Assembly: GCA_003566675.1 (NCBI GenBank)
Contig: PXCI01000142.1
Span: 1 to 36,253 of the forward strand
Direction of reading: 5' to 3'
Length of the DNA stretch: 36,253 nt
Source of the DNA: Clostridia bacterium
GTDB taxonomy: Bacteria; Bacillota; Sulfobacillia; SLMV01
The number at the start of each line of letters is the position of its first letter. The first letter of the stretch is position 1. Below, one piece after another: positions 26,598 to 35,303 of the stretch. Under the pieces are notes generated by a model that did no database searches, was not told where the DNA came from, and worked only from the letters and a program-made list of their open reading frames with translations. Both the position numbers and the translations under genes were made by a program.

Positions 26598-28083
26598 CCC
26601 TCAACACCTCCATGGTGGTCTGCTTCAGCGCCAGGTAGGCCGGCAGCAGGCCGAACAACCCCGCCACCAGAACCGACGCCCCCACGACCATGAATCCCGT
26701 CCTCAGGGTCATGATCCCAACCTCGGCCACACTCACCGCCGACAGGGCATAAACCCCCGTCACCATCAGTCGGACGGCGACGAAGCCCAGGGTCGCCCCG
26801 ATCATCGACATCAGAACCGCTTCAATCAGAATCAAACCCATCACCTGGCTACTGGCCATGCCCACCGCCTTGAGAATGGCCATCTCCTTCCGTCGCTGCA
26901 TGACAAGGACGTACATATCTCCGACCAGCAAAAGGCCGGCGACAAGGAAAATTGCCACAACCAGCAGGGTCGACACGTCGGCGGGCACGGCGCTCTGTCC
27001 CCTCTGCTGTCGACCGATGATGGCCTGTTCAGGGACCGTCCGCACCGTCGTCCCCGGCAGCTGCTGCTGCAAGCTGGCAGCGATCTCCTTGGCCCGGAAC
27101 ATATCGTCCAGAACCACGTTCAACTGATAGGCACGCGGCGCCTGTCCCGGGGGAGCGATCGTCTCCCAGATCTTCTGCCATGTCGCCGCAGGGATGAAGA
27201 GATCTTCCGTCTCGACGTAGTGCTGGACCATGATCATGGTACCCGTGCCCCCGCCGGGACCGACCTCGAGCACGTAGCCCCCGGTTTCCGGATCCCTCAG
27301 GGGCCTGACACTGGTGGGAAAAGCAAAGAGCCCCACCACCTGCAGATCAAATTCCGTGATGTCGTCCCAGTTCCAGAGGGGATATCCCTCGGCGTCGTAT
27401 CCAGCCAGGGCGGGAACCTCGAGGGTACGGACATCCCCCACCTGTGGAACAGGATATCCGGGCCTGATTCCCTCCTCGGGGGGAAAGGCCCCGCGGTTGC
27501 CCTGGGCCAGGGCAACCAGGCTGCCCTCATCCTCAGGCTCCAGCCACCGCCCCCGGGCCAGGTAAGTTGAGACGTCCCACGTCTCATCGAGATCCGGATC
27601 CCGGGCCCTCAGGGGCGCAGGGTACCTCGCCTGTTGCCCCCCGATACCCGGGATCACCACCCTCGCTGGGAGTTTCAGCAGGGGCTCAACCGCAGCGACA
27701 CCCGCAGGAAGACCATCGCCGAGAGGGTCATCCTCTGCCGCGAAAAACAGGGTCTCACCGGAGGGGGAGATCAATCCCTCCTCGTAGATTCGCGGGTGGA
27801 AGAGCAGCAGGTCGCTCAGTCCATAATCACCGCGCAGGCCCCACTCCCAGGGAGTATCGCCGGCAGCCTGGGCATCCTCCGCGCCCACGCCGAGACGCCC
27901 GGGGTAGATCACGATGTCTGCCCCCATCAGTGTCCTGTGCTGCATCCACGACACCTCCGGATACCCTCCTCCGAGGGATAGAGAAGCCGTCATCACCCCA
28001 GCGGCAATCGCGACGCCGATCATCCCCAGAAGGTTCTTCGTCCAGTTGCGCCGAACGTTTCTGACGGCCAATTGCCAGAGCAT
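26590..28083 (-). CDS. ABC transporter permease, FtsX/MacB-like (A2)
   Basis: An N-terminal helix (KNLLGMIGVAIAAGVMTASLSLGGG), a large extracytoplasmic MacB-PCD-like domain of ~300 residues and three C-terminal FtsX helices (TLLVVAIFLVAGLLLVGDMY; LILIEAVLMSMIGATLGFVAV; GFMVVGASVLVAGLFGLLPAY). The coupling segment is RRKEMAILKAVGMASSQV. The stretch RTLMGADIVIYPGRLGV also occurs, modified, in the permease at 30129, so the two are paralogues. The track start is GTG 28092; ATG 28083 with GAGG eight bases upstream looks better. Confidence 0.9.
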   Translation of the reverse strand: MLWQLAVRNVRRNWTKNLLGMIGVAIAAGVMTASLSLGGGYPEVSWMQHRTLMGADIVIYPGRLGVGAEDAQAAGDTPWEWGLRGDYGLSDLLLFHPRIYEEGLISPSGETLFFAAEDDPLGDGLPAGVAAVEPLLKLPARVVIPGIGGQQARYPAPLRARDPDLDETWDVSTYLARGRWLEPEDEGSLVALAQGNRGAFPPEEGIRPGYPVPQVGDVRTLEVPALAGYDAEGYPLWNWDDITEFDLQVVGLFAFPTSVRPLRDPETGGYVLEVGPGGGTGTMIMVQHYVETEDLFIPAATWQKIWETIAPPGQAPRAYQLNVVLDDMFRAKEIAASLQQQLPGTTVRTVPEQAIIGRQQRGQSAVPADVSTLLVVAIFLVAGLLLVGDMYVLVMQRRKEMAILKAVGMASSQVMGLILIEAVLMSMIGATLGFVAVRLMVTGVYALSAVSVAEVGIMTLRTGFMVVGASVLVAGLFGLLPAYLALKQTTMEVLRDV

Positions 28084-28088
28084 TGCGT

Positions 28089-28826
28089 TCACCTCGCAGA
28101 GAAGTCGTCTTGCCCGTATTGTCGCACCAATTCACCGTCTTCCAGCTGGATCACCCGGGACGACCGCTCTGCCACGCCCGGGTCGTGCGTGACAAGCACC
28201 AGGGTCTGCCCCAGTCGTTTGTTCAGATCCTCAAGAGCTGTCAAAATATCGTCGCTGGTCCTCTGGTCCAGATTGCCCGTAGGCTCATCTGCCAGGATCA
28301 CTGCGGGCTCATTCGCCATGGCCCGGGCGATCGCCACCCGCTGCTGTTCACCCCCCGAGAGCTGTCGGGGAAAATGATCACCGCGATGCCCCAGCCCCAC
28401 CATCTCCAGCAGGAAATCGGCCCGCTCCTCCCGTTCGGGTCGACTCATCTGGGTATTGAACCCGAGGGGGAACCGGATGTTCTCCCATGCCGTAAGATGA
28501 TCGACCAGGTAGAAGCGCTGGAACACAAAACCCACGTCGAAGCGTCTCAACTCGGCCAGCTCCCTGTTGCGCATCAGGCCGATATCCCGCCCGCGAAGGA
28601 GGACGTCGCCCTTCGTGGGAGGCTCCAGGGCCCCCATCAGGGACAGTAGGGTCGTCTTGCCAGAACCCGAGGGGCCCATGATCGATGCAAACTCTCCCTC
28701 CACGATGCTCAGGTTGACGCCGCGAACGGCGGCAACCACTCCGGCGCTGGTCTGATACTCCTTGTAGACATTCTGAGTCTGCAGGACAGCAGGTGCCTCA
28801 ACAGACCTACCCTCTGCTGGGCTCAT
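28089..28826 (-). CDS. ABC transporter ATP-binding protein, MacB/LolD type (2)
   Basis: 245 residues with Walker A GPSGSGKTT, Q-loop VFQRFYLVD, signature LSGGEQQRVAIARAMANE, Walker B VILADEPTGNLD and H-loop LVTHDPG. It resembles the ATPase at 25908 in every motif and length, indicating duplication within the operon. It overlaps the upstream permease by ATGA and has GGAGGG seven bases before its ATG. Confidence 0.96.
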   Translation of the reverse strand: MSPAEGRSVEAPAVLQTQNVYKEYQTSAGVVAAVRGVNLSIVEGEFASIMGPSGSGKTTLLSLMGALEPPTKGDVLLRGRDIGLMRNRELAELRRFDVGFVFQRFYLVDHLTAWENIRFPLGFNTQMSRPEREERADFLLEMVGLGHRGDHFPRQLSGGEQQRVAIARAMANEPAVILADEPTGNLDQRTSDDILTALEDLNKRLGQTLVLVTHDPGVAERSSRVIQLEDGELVRQYGQDDFSAR

Positions 28827-30136
28827 CCAGATCCCTCCTTCGTTCCTACTGGCTCAGGCCAGATGTTCACCAGGGTCCACCAGTCGAAGTCCGTATCCCC
28901 CCGAAGATGGGAGCTCAGATCCCGGGAGCCGCTCAGAATCCACGCAACCCGGCCGCCCCAGAGAACGAGTGCACCCTGGGCAATGGCCCAGAGAATCATG
29001 GTGAGGACGGGCAGGGTCGGCGTCGGCCCATTCGCCGGGGCCAGGGCGAAAATGCCCAGGAGAACCACGCCCCCCAGGACGGTGCCTGCAAGGGAATCCC
29101 AGATCAGCTGAGTCCGGAACATCCTGCCGATGTCCTCCGGGCTCATACCCACCACCGCATAGATCCCAATGATCACCTGTCGATCCAGAACGATCACGAG
29201 CACTGTCAGCGTCACGGCGATGCCGACCACGAGGAACATCAAACCCACCAGGCCGCTGACGCTCGCAGAGCTGGTTCGCCCCAGGTGGGCCATCCGATCC
29301 CGCACGGCACCCCGGTACCAGAAGGTCGGTCCCACCCGGTTGATGAAGGGCGAAGGCAAACCCCCAAAAGAGGCCAGGTATCGGTTGTTCTCGGGAGAAC
29401 CCGCCGATGCCGACAAGTCGAAGGCGTAAGCTGGAGCCCGGACCCGGGGGAGACGATCCCGCAGATCCCTGACCAGGTCCTCCACCGACCCCCTGGGTGA
29501 ATGCCACAACCAGAGGGCATTGGCCCGGGGCATGAAAGCTAGGGCGGCCATCTCCCCCACATCGCCCAGAATGAACTCCGAAAAGACGTCCTCCGATCCA
29601 AAGACACCGCTCACGGTGAACTCTGCGGGACGGTAGTCGCCCGTTTCCGGGTGAAGATAACCGAAGGAAAAGGGCTCCCCCACTTCCAGAGCCAGCCTCT
29701 GCATAAGCGCCTCTGTGACCGCCACCTCGGAAACGCCACTGCCCGGAATCCTGCCCTCGGTGAAATCGATGCCGGTCCTGAACCGCACGTCATCAAGATC
29801 GACGCCCCAGGTCTCATGGGTGCCAGCGGCGGAGGTCATGTAGGTGATCACCCCGAACATGTTGTGCCTCGGCTGATGACGCACTGTCTCGATCGCACGG
29901 CCCAGATCCAGGGGTGTGCTCAGCCTCGTCGTCCAGTCAGGATAATAGACCAGCAGGGGAAAGGGCAGATCCAGGGGCTCGGTCTGGTGCGCTCCCAACC
30001 CTGCATCCTCTGACCAGATGCTGTACAGCCCATACATCACCAGGGATAGGGCAATGATAGCGATAATGATGGTGTGAGCCGTTCGGTTTGCCTTCCACTC
30101 CCGCCACACCAGGCTGAAAGACCCCTGATCACCCAT
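28823..30136 (-). CDS. ABC transporter permease, FtsX-like (B1)
   Basis: 437 residues: an N-terminal helix (TIIIAIIALSLVMYGLYSIW), an extracytoplasmic domain of ~230 residues (with FRTGIDFTEGRIPGSGVSEV), and C-terminal helices (GLVGLMFLVVGIAVTLTVLV; WDSLAGTVLGGVVLLGIFAL; LTMILWAIAQGALVLWGGRV). The coupling segment IGIYAVVGMSPEDIGRM corresponds to the 'G-V-F-K-A-L-G' segment of the downstream permeases but is more divergent. It overlaps the upstream permease by eight bases; ATG 30136 has GAGGTG nine bases upstream. Confidence 0.85.
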   Translation of the reverse strand: MGDQGSFSLVWREWKANRTAHTIIIAIIALSLVMYGLYSIWSEDAGLGAHQTEPLDLPFPLLVYYPDWTTRLSTPLDLGRAIETVRHQPRHNMFGVITYMTSAAGTHETWGVDLDDVRFRTGIDFTEGRIPGSGVSEVAVTEALMQRLALEVGEPFSFGYLHPETGDYRPAEFTVSGVFGSEDVFSEFILGDVGEMAALAFMPRANALWLWHSPRGSVEDLVRDLRDRLPRVRAPAYAFDLSASAGSPENNRYLASFGGLPSPFINRVGPTFWYRGAVRDRMAHLGRTSSASVSGLVGLMFLVVGIAVTLTVLVIVLDRQVIIGIYAVVGMSPEDIGRMFRTQLIWDSLAGTVLGGVVLLGIFALAPANGPTPTLPVLTMILWAIAQGALVLWGGRVAWILSGSRDLSSHLRGDTDFDWWTLVNIWPEPVGTKEGSG

Positions 30137-31703
30137 TGCGCATCACCTCTCCCGGCGAAAGCTTCATCATGCGGAGAAAGGGAATCGCCGCCACGAGCAA
30201 GCTCACGCAGAATACCACCCCCGCAACCAGCCCCAATCCACGGAGCAGATTCATTGCGATCGCCCACGGCCCCATGGCGTTGGACAGCCACAGGTGGATC
30301 AACATGGGACTGGCGAAAAGGTAACCCGCAAGGGTCCCAAGGGCCGAGATGACCAGGACCTCCGTAGTCGAAGAAATCAGCAGCTGCCAGTTGTGGCTGC
30401 CCAATGCCTTTAGGGTCGCCAGCTGCTTGCTGCGGGTGATCGTCAACACGTACAGGTTGCCCAGGTAAAGAAGTCCAGCCAGCAAAACCGCTGTGACCAG
30501 GAGCACTGCATCGAACCATCCTGGCGCCGACAGAAGAACCCTGTCCGAGGCGAGAAGATCGCGATAGCCGGCGCTGATGTCCTCCGGCGGTATGGCAGTC
30601 GTGACTATGGGCAGGTGATCCGACAGGGACACCATTTCTCCGGTCGTCATAACCGTGGCCCCCGGCGTCGCCTCCCGGATCCGGTCGGCCACCACGTTGA
30701 CCCGGGAGAAATCGGATACCACGACAAGATACTCCGTGACCTCGGCCCACGGGCCGCCCCCGGACTGGGCAAGGAGCCCGCCGAAAGTTTCCTCGCTAAC
30801 CCAGATCTCTGGCAGCGACAAATGCAGGGGCTCGTCAATGTAGCGGCCAGGAGGAGGTGGATCATCATCTGCAAACCGCACGATGGAACGAAGGCCCGCC
30901 GGGGTCAGGGCACTGCCGAGCCAACTGATGCGCCCGGCGGTGAACTCCAGGGTCCCAACCACGTCGAGGGAAACTTCAAGTCCCTGCACGGCATCTCCCT
31001 CCCCAGGCAGCACAAGGTGGACAGGATCTCCCGGGGCCACCGATGCATCCGCTCGAAGTGACGGCCCCCCCTGGGCCATCACGGCCCGGACACCATCCCA
31101 GCGATCATAGCCGTAGGTTTCAGCCTCGGGGCCACCGCCACGGATGATGTAGTTCTCAAGCACGCACACCGGTTCTCCCAGGTCATCTGGACCCAGGACG
31201 CGCCCCTGGACCAGCGCAGATGACAGGCCATAATGTTCATCGACGAGGGGATCCCTGGCCCGGATCTGCACCCACCAGGTGTAATCACCGCTGATCATCC
31301 TCGCAGGAATCGTCCGGTAAGGCGTCACGTGAAGGACACCCTCCACACCACGAATCTCCTCCGTCAAATCCCGAGACACGGATTCCTGGCCCATGATACC
31401 GTCCCGGACAATCCCGGGGAAGAAGTAAGCGGTAAGGCCGGGATTGTCGGGGGATCGTCGAATCATCTCCCATGCTCCCCCGGGCGTAGGCGATGAGGTA
31501 CCGGGAAGCCCCAGGGCCTCCGGAAGGACCACAATATCTCCCCCCAGGGCCGTCCGGGTCTCAAAATGCGCACCACCAGGCTCCCCCCCTGCCATGATCA
31601 GTGCCGAGACCAATACCACCGTGGCCAGCGCCACACTGATCATCGCCAGGGCGCTGCGCTGCAGGTTGCGAATCGCTGCCAACCATCCAAGGGTGAAAAA
31701 CAC
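30129..31703 (-). CDS. ABC transporter permease, FtsX/MacB-like (A1), first gene of the string
   Basis: 524 residues: an N-terminal helix (LAMISVALATVVLVSALIMAGG), an extracytoplasmic domain (with RTALGGDIVVLPEALGL) and three FtsX helices, e.g. AVLLVTAVLLAGLLYLGNLY and TEVLVISALGTLAGYLF. The coupling segment is RSKQLATLKALGSHNW. It is paralogous to the permease at 26590. The start is GTG 31703 with GGGAGG five bases upstream. Six ABC genes follow each other as A1-B1-ATPase2-A2-ATPase1-B2. Confidence 0.9.
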   Translation of the reverse strand: MFFTLGWLAAIRNLQRSALAMISVALATVVLVSALIMAGGEPGGAHFETRTALGGDIVVLPEALGLPGTSSPTPGGAWEMIRRSPDNPGLTAYFFPGIVRDGIMGQESVSRDLTEEIRGVEGVLHVTPYRTIPARMISGDYTWWVQIRARDPLVDEHYGLSSALVQGRVLGPDDLGEPVCVLENYIIRGGGPEAETYGYDRWDGVRAVMAQGGPSLRADASVAPGDPVHLVLPGEGDAVQGLEVSLDVVGTLEFTAGRISWLGSALTPAGLRSIVRFADDDPPPPGRYIDEPLHLSLPEIWVSEETFGGLLAQSGGGPWAEVTEYLVVVSDFSRVNVVADRIREATPGATVMTTGEMVSLSDHLPIVTTAIPPEDISAGYRDLLASDRVLLSAPGWFDAVLLVTAVLLAGLLYLGNLYVLTITRSKQLATLKALGSHNWQLLISSTTEVLVISALGTLAGYLFASPMLIHLWLSNAMGPWAIAMNLLRGLGLVAGVVFCVSLLVAAIPFLRMMKLSPGEVMRNG

Positions 31704-31715
31704 CGTTGCCTCCCT

Positions 31716-31742
31716 CCATCACAACCGCCCCTGCTGTGATGG
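31716..31742. promoter_or_regulatory. Perfect inverted repeat directly before the ABC operon ribosome-binding site
   Basis: CCATCACA, 11 bases, TGTGATGG. On the mRNA of the permease gene its 3' arm runs into AGGGAGG, so it could be an operator half-site pair or a leader hairpin affecting translation. A weak promoter candidate (TTGCTA, 17 bases, TAACAG; 31752-31780, minus strand) lies just upstream. Confidence 0.5.
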
Positions 31743-32198
31743 TCCACTCCCCTGTTATCCCGGTTGCAACTCAGTAGCAACGGGACGGAGTTGCCTACAG
31801 CCGAAAAGACATCCGATCGGGGGAAGAACCACTCCTCCACTGCTGATCGAGGGCCGAAAACCATGACCTGACCCCGGGCAGTGCCGAATGACAGCGGCGA
31901 GAGGGATCCCTCTACGAACGATTGGCCCCAACCGTATCACTCGATAGACCCCAGGGGCCCACCGTTTTTTGCGAAACTCCGGTCTTTTGATTCCCATTAC
32001 GCCATTTCACGGGCATGTTCCCCTTCGTCAATCCACTGATCGTTGCAAAAAGACGGCAATTGCAGTAATATTGTGTGTGCGAAGACTGATGGTTTAACTA
32101 TATTGCACTTCACTTTCAGTATCAGGGTGATGCAGAGGAGATCAATATAATCTATACTAAGCTGAGCCGTCGCCCCAGCACCGCTGCATCCCGGGGTA
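31743..32198. other. Divergent intergenic region between ABC operon and HTH-TPR gene
   Basis: About 455 bases without a credible gene; the short ORFs here lack Shine-Dalgarno sequences. Contents: the weak minus-strand promoter candidate at 31752-31780; a GTTGC/GCAAC inverted repeat (31764-31780); and a GGCCCC/GGGGCC stem with TTTTTT on the plus strand (31924-31970) that ends no known gene. AT-rich sequence near 32080-32160 carries TATAAT (32146-32151) and TATACT (32153-32158), the likely -10 region of the regulator gene, without a clear -35. Confidence 0.45.
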
Positions 32199-33608
32199 AT
32201 GTCTGCATTGACCCGTCAGTGCATTGCAAAGGAAGAATCCACCTTGCCTCACAAAGATGGTTTTGCCGAGATGGTAGGCGCCCGCATACGGGAGCTGCGA
32301 AGACAGGCAGGTATGACGCAACGCGACCTTGCCGGAGAGGACCTGAGTCCTGGCTTTCTGAGCCAGGTTGAGCGGGGTCTGACCGCCCCATCTCTGCACT
32401 CTCTTCACATCATCGCGGAAAACCTTGGCGTCAGCACATCAACCCTCATGCCCGATAGCCCCCTCGGGGAGGATGATTGCCGGCCAACAGTCGAAATTCT
32501 GCTGTCTCTTGCTGAATCCCAGCGCCTTATTGGCCAGATTGAGTCAGCCCTGGCTTCTGTGCAGCAGGCCCGCCGGGAACTGGAAGAGGAAACAACCGAT
32601 CGCAATCAGCTCAGGGCCGCCGCCTGCCTGCAGTCCGGGTTGGCTCATCTCGAAAGAAAGGCCAGCGATCTGGCCTTTTCGGATCTCACCGCGGCAGCGG
32701 AGCGGTTTGAAGCGACACCGGATCCAGAGGGCATCCTGAAATGCCTGCTGGGTATGGCAGAGATGCACTTCCAGCGCGAAAATCCCCTCCTGGCAATTCA
32801 GTTTTTTGATACTGTGATCCACCGAGCTGAGGAACTGGAAGAAGGACAACAAGATGTCTACCGGATGCTCGCCGAATGGGGACTCGGCCGAGCCTATCGG
32901 GCCCTCAAAGAGACAGAGACTGCAAGCGAATTGCTAGGCGAAGCCCTGACGCGCGCGAACGTGCAGACGGATATCACCCGGCAGGTGATGTACTCTGTGG
33001 AAATGGCCCAACAGAATCTGGCCGAAGGAAACTACGACGAGGCCCGGTATCACGCTAGCCGAGCAAGGACACTGTCAACGCTCAGCTTTACCCAGAAGGC
33101 CGAGGCTGAGATCCTGCACACCTCTGGTCTCGTCTGGGAAGATGCCGGAGAAAGAGACCGGGCCCTATCCTCTTTGTCTGATGCCGCGCAAATTGCCTCT
33201 GAGCTTGGCGACTCCATCCTTTTAGCCCAGATCCTACTCGCCAGGGGCACAATCCATCTCAGGGAAGACGACCTCTCTGAGGCCTCGGCGATCACCGCTG
33301 AGGCCCTGGCAATCATCGACGCCACATCCGAGCCGGTCCTGCGAGGACAGGCAGCCCTGCTCGCGGGGAAAGTGGCCTTTTCCAGGGATCAGCACTGCAG
33401 GGCCCAGACCCTGCTCACAGAAGCCGAGAGATGTTTCCGTGGGGCTGGGACGCTATCCATGCTGGCTCAAACCCAGGCCGAGCTGGGAAAGGTCTGTTTG
33501 GCCACGGGACAACGCGATGAGGCCCTTCACCGCTTCCGCAGGGCCAGCGACCTGTTCTCCCGGATTTCCCCGGGGGGCAGCCCGCCTCACCCACGGACCC
33601 ATCCCTGA
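32199..33608 (+). CDS. XRE-type HTH regulator with TPR array
   Basis: The N-terminal XRE/Cro helix-turn-helix (about residues 25-80) reads VGARIRELRRQAGMTQRDLAGEDLSPGFLSQVERGLTAPSL. The remaining ~380 residues are helical TPR-like repeats (e.g. AAACLQSGLAHLERKASDLAFSDL, LLGMAEMHFQRENPLLAIQFF, GRAYRALKETETASELLGEAL, ILLARGTIHLREDDLSEAS, LAQTQAELGKVCLATGQRDEALHRF). This is the layout of peptide-sensing RNPP-type regulators and of general HTH-TPR regulators; the ligand is unknown. ATG 32199 has a weak Shine-Dalgarno. TTG 32244 (giving MPHKDGFAEM) has AAGGAAG eight bases upstream and may be the real start. It is divergent from the ABC operon. Confidence 0.9.
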   Translation: MSALTRQCIAKEESTLPHKDGFAEMVGARIRELRRQAGMTQRDLAGEDLSPGFLSQVERGLTAPSLHSLHIIAENLGVSTSTLMPDSPLGEDDCRPTVEILLSLAESQRLIGQIESALASVQQARRELEEETTDRNQLRAAACLQSGLAHLERKASDLAFSDLTAAAERFEATPDPEGILKCLLGMAEMHFQRENPLLAIQFFDTVIHRAEELEEGQQDVYRMLAEWGLGRAYRALKETETASELLGEALTRANVQTDITRQVMYSVEMAQQNLAEGNYDEARYHASRARTLSTLSFTQKAEAEILHTSGLVWEDAGERDRALSSLSDAAQIASELGDSILLAQILLARGTIHLREDDLSEASAITAEALAIIDATSEPVLRGQAALLAGKVAFSRDQHCRAQTLLTEAERCFRGAGTLSMLAQTQAELGKVCLATGQRDEALHRFRRASDLFSRISPGGSPPHPRTHP

Positions 33609-33634
33609 CTCCTGGCCATCACTCAAGTCAATCC

Positions 33635-34027
33635 GTGTTGTCGCCCTCCATTGACATCCGAAGTACCACCATCGGGACGGTCAAAGGAAATCTCCACATC
33701 AGCCTTCCAGTCCACCTCGTGCGTCGGACACATCTGAAGGAACAGCGGTCGATCTCGTCGCAATTGTCATTGAGCTCTTCGCCACATGGGATCCGCATCT
33801 GGGCTCTCTGCCCCGAACCGGCCTGGGGCATGCGGTACGATTCACCGTTCACCGGGCTCTGGCTCCCCCGGTTGACCAGCAACCTGAGTCATGACGATGA
33901 TTCGAGTGGTGGAAAGGGGCTTGTGATCCTGTTCTCGATTTACCCATCGGCACCTTCTACCGTCAAAGATTTGGAATGGGTCCACGGCCTGTCAATCGGG
34001 AAGACCGGAGCCAGTGAGTATCGTTGA
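33635..34027 (+). CDS. Hypothetical protein, weak candidate
   Basis: A 130-residue ORF starting at GTG 33635, 27 bases after the regulator. Codon use looks coding-like. The stretch TIGTVKGNLHISLPVHLVRRTHLKEQRSI faintly resembles the swapped-hairpin AbrB fold (V-x-G-x-L-x-I-x-L-P-x-x-L-x-x), but this is a guess. No Shine-Dalgarno is visible before the start, and no other domain is recognisable. It could be a degenerate gene. Confidence 0.4.
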   Translation: MLSPSIDIRSTTIGTVKGNLHISLPVHLVRRTHLKEQRSISSQLSLSSSPHGIRIWALCPEPAWGMRYDSPFTGLWLPRLTSNLSHDDDSSGGKGLVILFSIYPSAPSTVKDLEWVHGLSIGKTGASEYR

Positions 34028-34132
34028 CAACACGAAGACGCTGATGCATTTGGATCTGGTGTGAATCCACCTCGGATCACCTATGATCCCAGAGACATGG
34101 GGCAAGCTCGCTCAGCAAAACGGGAAGGACAA

Positions 34133-34165
34133 CAAAAGCGCCCGGTTCTCTCTGATCCGGGCGCT
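34133..34165 (-). terminator. Rho-independent terminator of the 34173 gene
   Basis: On the minus strand AGCGCCCGG, 11 bases, CCGGGCGCT followed by TTTTGTTG: a perfect 9-bp GC-rich stem with a T-rich tail, eight bases after the stop codon. Confidence 0.9.
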
Positions 34166-34172
34166 CAATACC

Positions 34173-34586
34173 CTATTGGTCGTCTTTGCCCAGGCGCGAA
34201 AGAAGCTGCTTTGCCAGGGAATCAAGATCCGCCCCCTGGGCCAGTTGCAACAGCTGGGCAATGTCGGGGCTTGGTGGCCGTTTAGAGCCCGTATCTGTGA
34301 GGGGCCGATCGATCACCCCGGCCCGCGTAAGCTCAGAGTATTCCTCTGGGCTGAGCAGCAACACCTCCAGCAGCTTGTTGATATACAGGGCTGAAGAATT
34401 CAACTTATCCGACAGAAGCATCATATCATCGGCGATGGTTTTCATGGCCGCTAGAGGCTTGACACTTCTTGGGTTCGACCCGCCCATCGCAGCACCCAGG
34501 TCTGCCATACTACGACCTGATGGCATCGCCTTTTCTGAACTGTCATTTGCCTCGTCTTTCGGCCTGTTCTTCTCCTCCTCCGTCAC
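34173..34586 (-). CDS. Helical protein, paralogue A of a tandem pair, function unknown
   Basis: 137 residues, no signal peptide or membrane segment. The acidic, disordered-looking N-terminus (TEEEKNRPKDEANDSSEKAM) precedes a helical core LAAMKTIADDMMLLSDKLN-SSALYINKLLEVLLL and a C-terminal helix DLDSLAKQLLSRLG. Core and tail are shared with the gene at 34950 (ADDMM-x-LS-x-x-L and LAK-x-LL-x-RLG). The start is GTG 34586. The leader GGGAGCGAGGTGATTGTGTG is nearly the same as that of its paralogue. A strong terminator follows. The family is not recognised. Confidence 0.75.
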   Translation of the reverse strand: MTEEEKNRPKDEANDSSEKAMPSGRSMADLGAAMGGSNPRSVKPLAAMKTIADDMMLLSDKLNSSALYINKLLEVLLLSPEEYSELTRAGVIDRPLTDTGSKRPPSPDIAQLLQLAQGADLDSLAKQLLSRLGKDDQ

Positions 34587-34949
34587 ACAATCACCTCGCT
34601 CCCCCCTACGACACCGTCAACTACCTCATTTATACCTGTATGCAGAAGATGCGATCGCTGCAACTCCTGAATTTCAAATGCAACAAGGATTCTGCCTGAC
34701 CCGCGGGCCACCCATGTACTGGCTTCAACCGTCGCATCGGGTGAGGTGAGTGCAAGTACTGCGAGGTAATGCAGCCCGGACTTGCCGAGTTGCTTCTGTT
34801 GCAATACCCGGATGCTCAGCAGCTACGTCTGCATCCAGGTTGGATCTCTGCGAAGACCAGGCTGATTTCGGGTGAAGAAGGTGCTCCCCTACTCTCCTGC
34901 CATTTGCTTTCCCATAGCGCAATCAACCCACCTCGACTGCTCCCGGTCT
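34587..34949. other. Intergenic region between the two helical paralogues
   Basis: About 360 bases. The part next to 34586 holds the conserved leader, with GCATACAGGTATAAATGAG (about 34633-34651 on the minus strand), also found before the second paralogue. It is a candidate promoter or leader element. No gene and no clear terminator for the 34950 gene were seen. Confidence 0.5.
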
Positions 34950-35303
34950 TCATTCGTTCATTCCCAGGCGCCGGAGCAGCGCCAATTTGGCCAGATCCTC
35001 GAATCGGACACCATCACCCGCCTGCGAGGATTCCTTGCTGCCAGGGTTAGACATCGCCTGTGAGCCCGGGTCAGAAAATCCCTGCCCCCCTGTCAAATTT
35101 ACGACCGCCAGGATATTCCTCATCTGTGTAGCAGCTTGTGCCAGCTGTTCAGACAGGTGCATCATATCGTCAGCCACGGCCTTCAATCTGTGAGTCGTGA
35201 GCTCACGAGACCCTGGATCGCTCGCACCAGTTATGGAACCGATCTCAGAATCTGATCGTCCTGCTCTGTGCTCGACTGGATCTCCCTGCAAATACTCAGG
35301 CAC
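34950..35303 (-). CDS. Helical protein, paralogue B of a tandem pair, function unknown
   Basis: The core HRLKAVADDMMHLSEQLAQAATQMRNILAVV and the tail FEDLAKLALLRRLG align with the gene at 34173. The central part is Gly-Ser-rich (GGQGFSDPGSQAMSNPGSKE). The ORF track begins at 35360, but GTG 35303 (VPEYLQGDPVEH), seven bases after GAGG, matches the start context of the paralogue and gives 117 residues. It is divergent from the hydrophobic repeat gene at 35479, with about 175 bases between the starts. No known domain recognised. Confidence 0.72.
   Translation of the reverse strand: MPEYLQGDPVEHRAGRSDSEIGSITGASDPGSRELTTHRLKAVADDMMHLSEQLAQAATQMRNILAVVNLTGGQGFSDPGSQAMSNPGSKESSQAGDGVRFEDLAKLALLRRLGMNE

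Noticed and set aside
31924-31970. Plus-strand terminator-like stem (GGCCCC/GGGGCC with TTTTTT)
   Set aside because: No plus-strand gene ends before it and the T-run is five bases from a 6-bp stem, so it was only mentioned in the intergenic entry.
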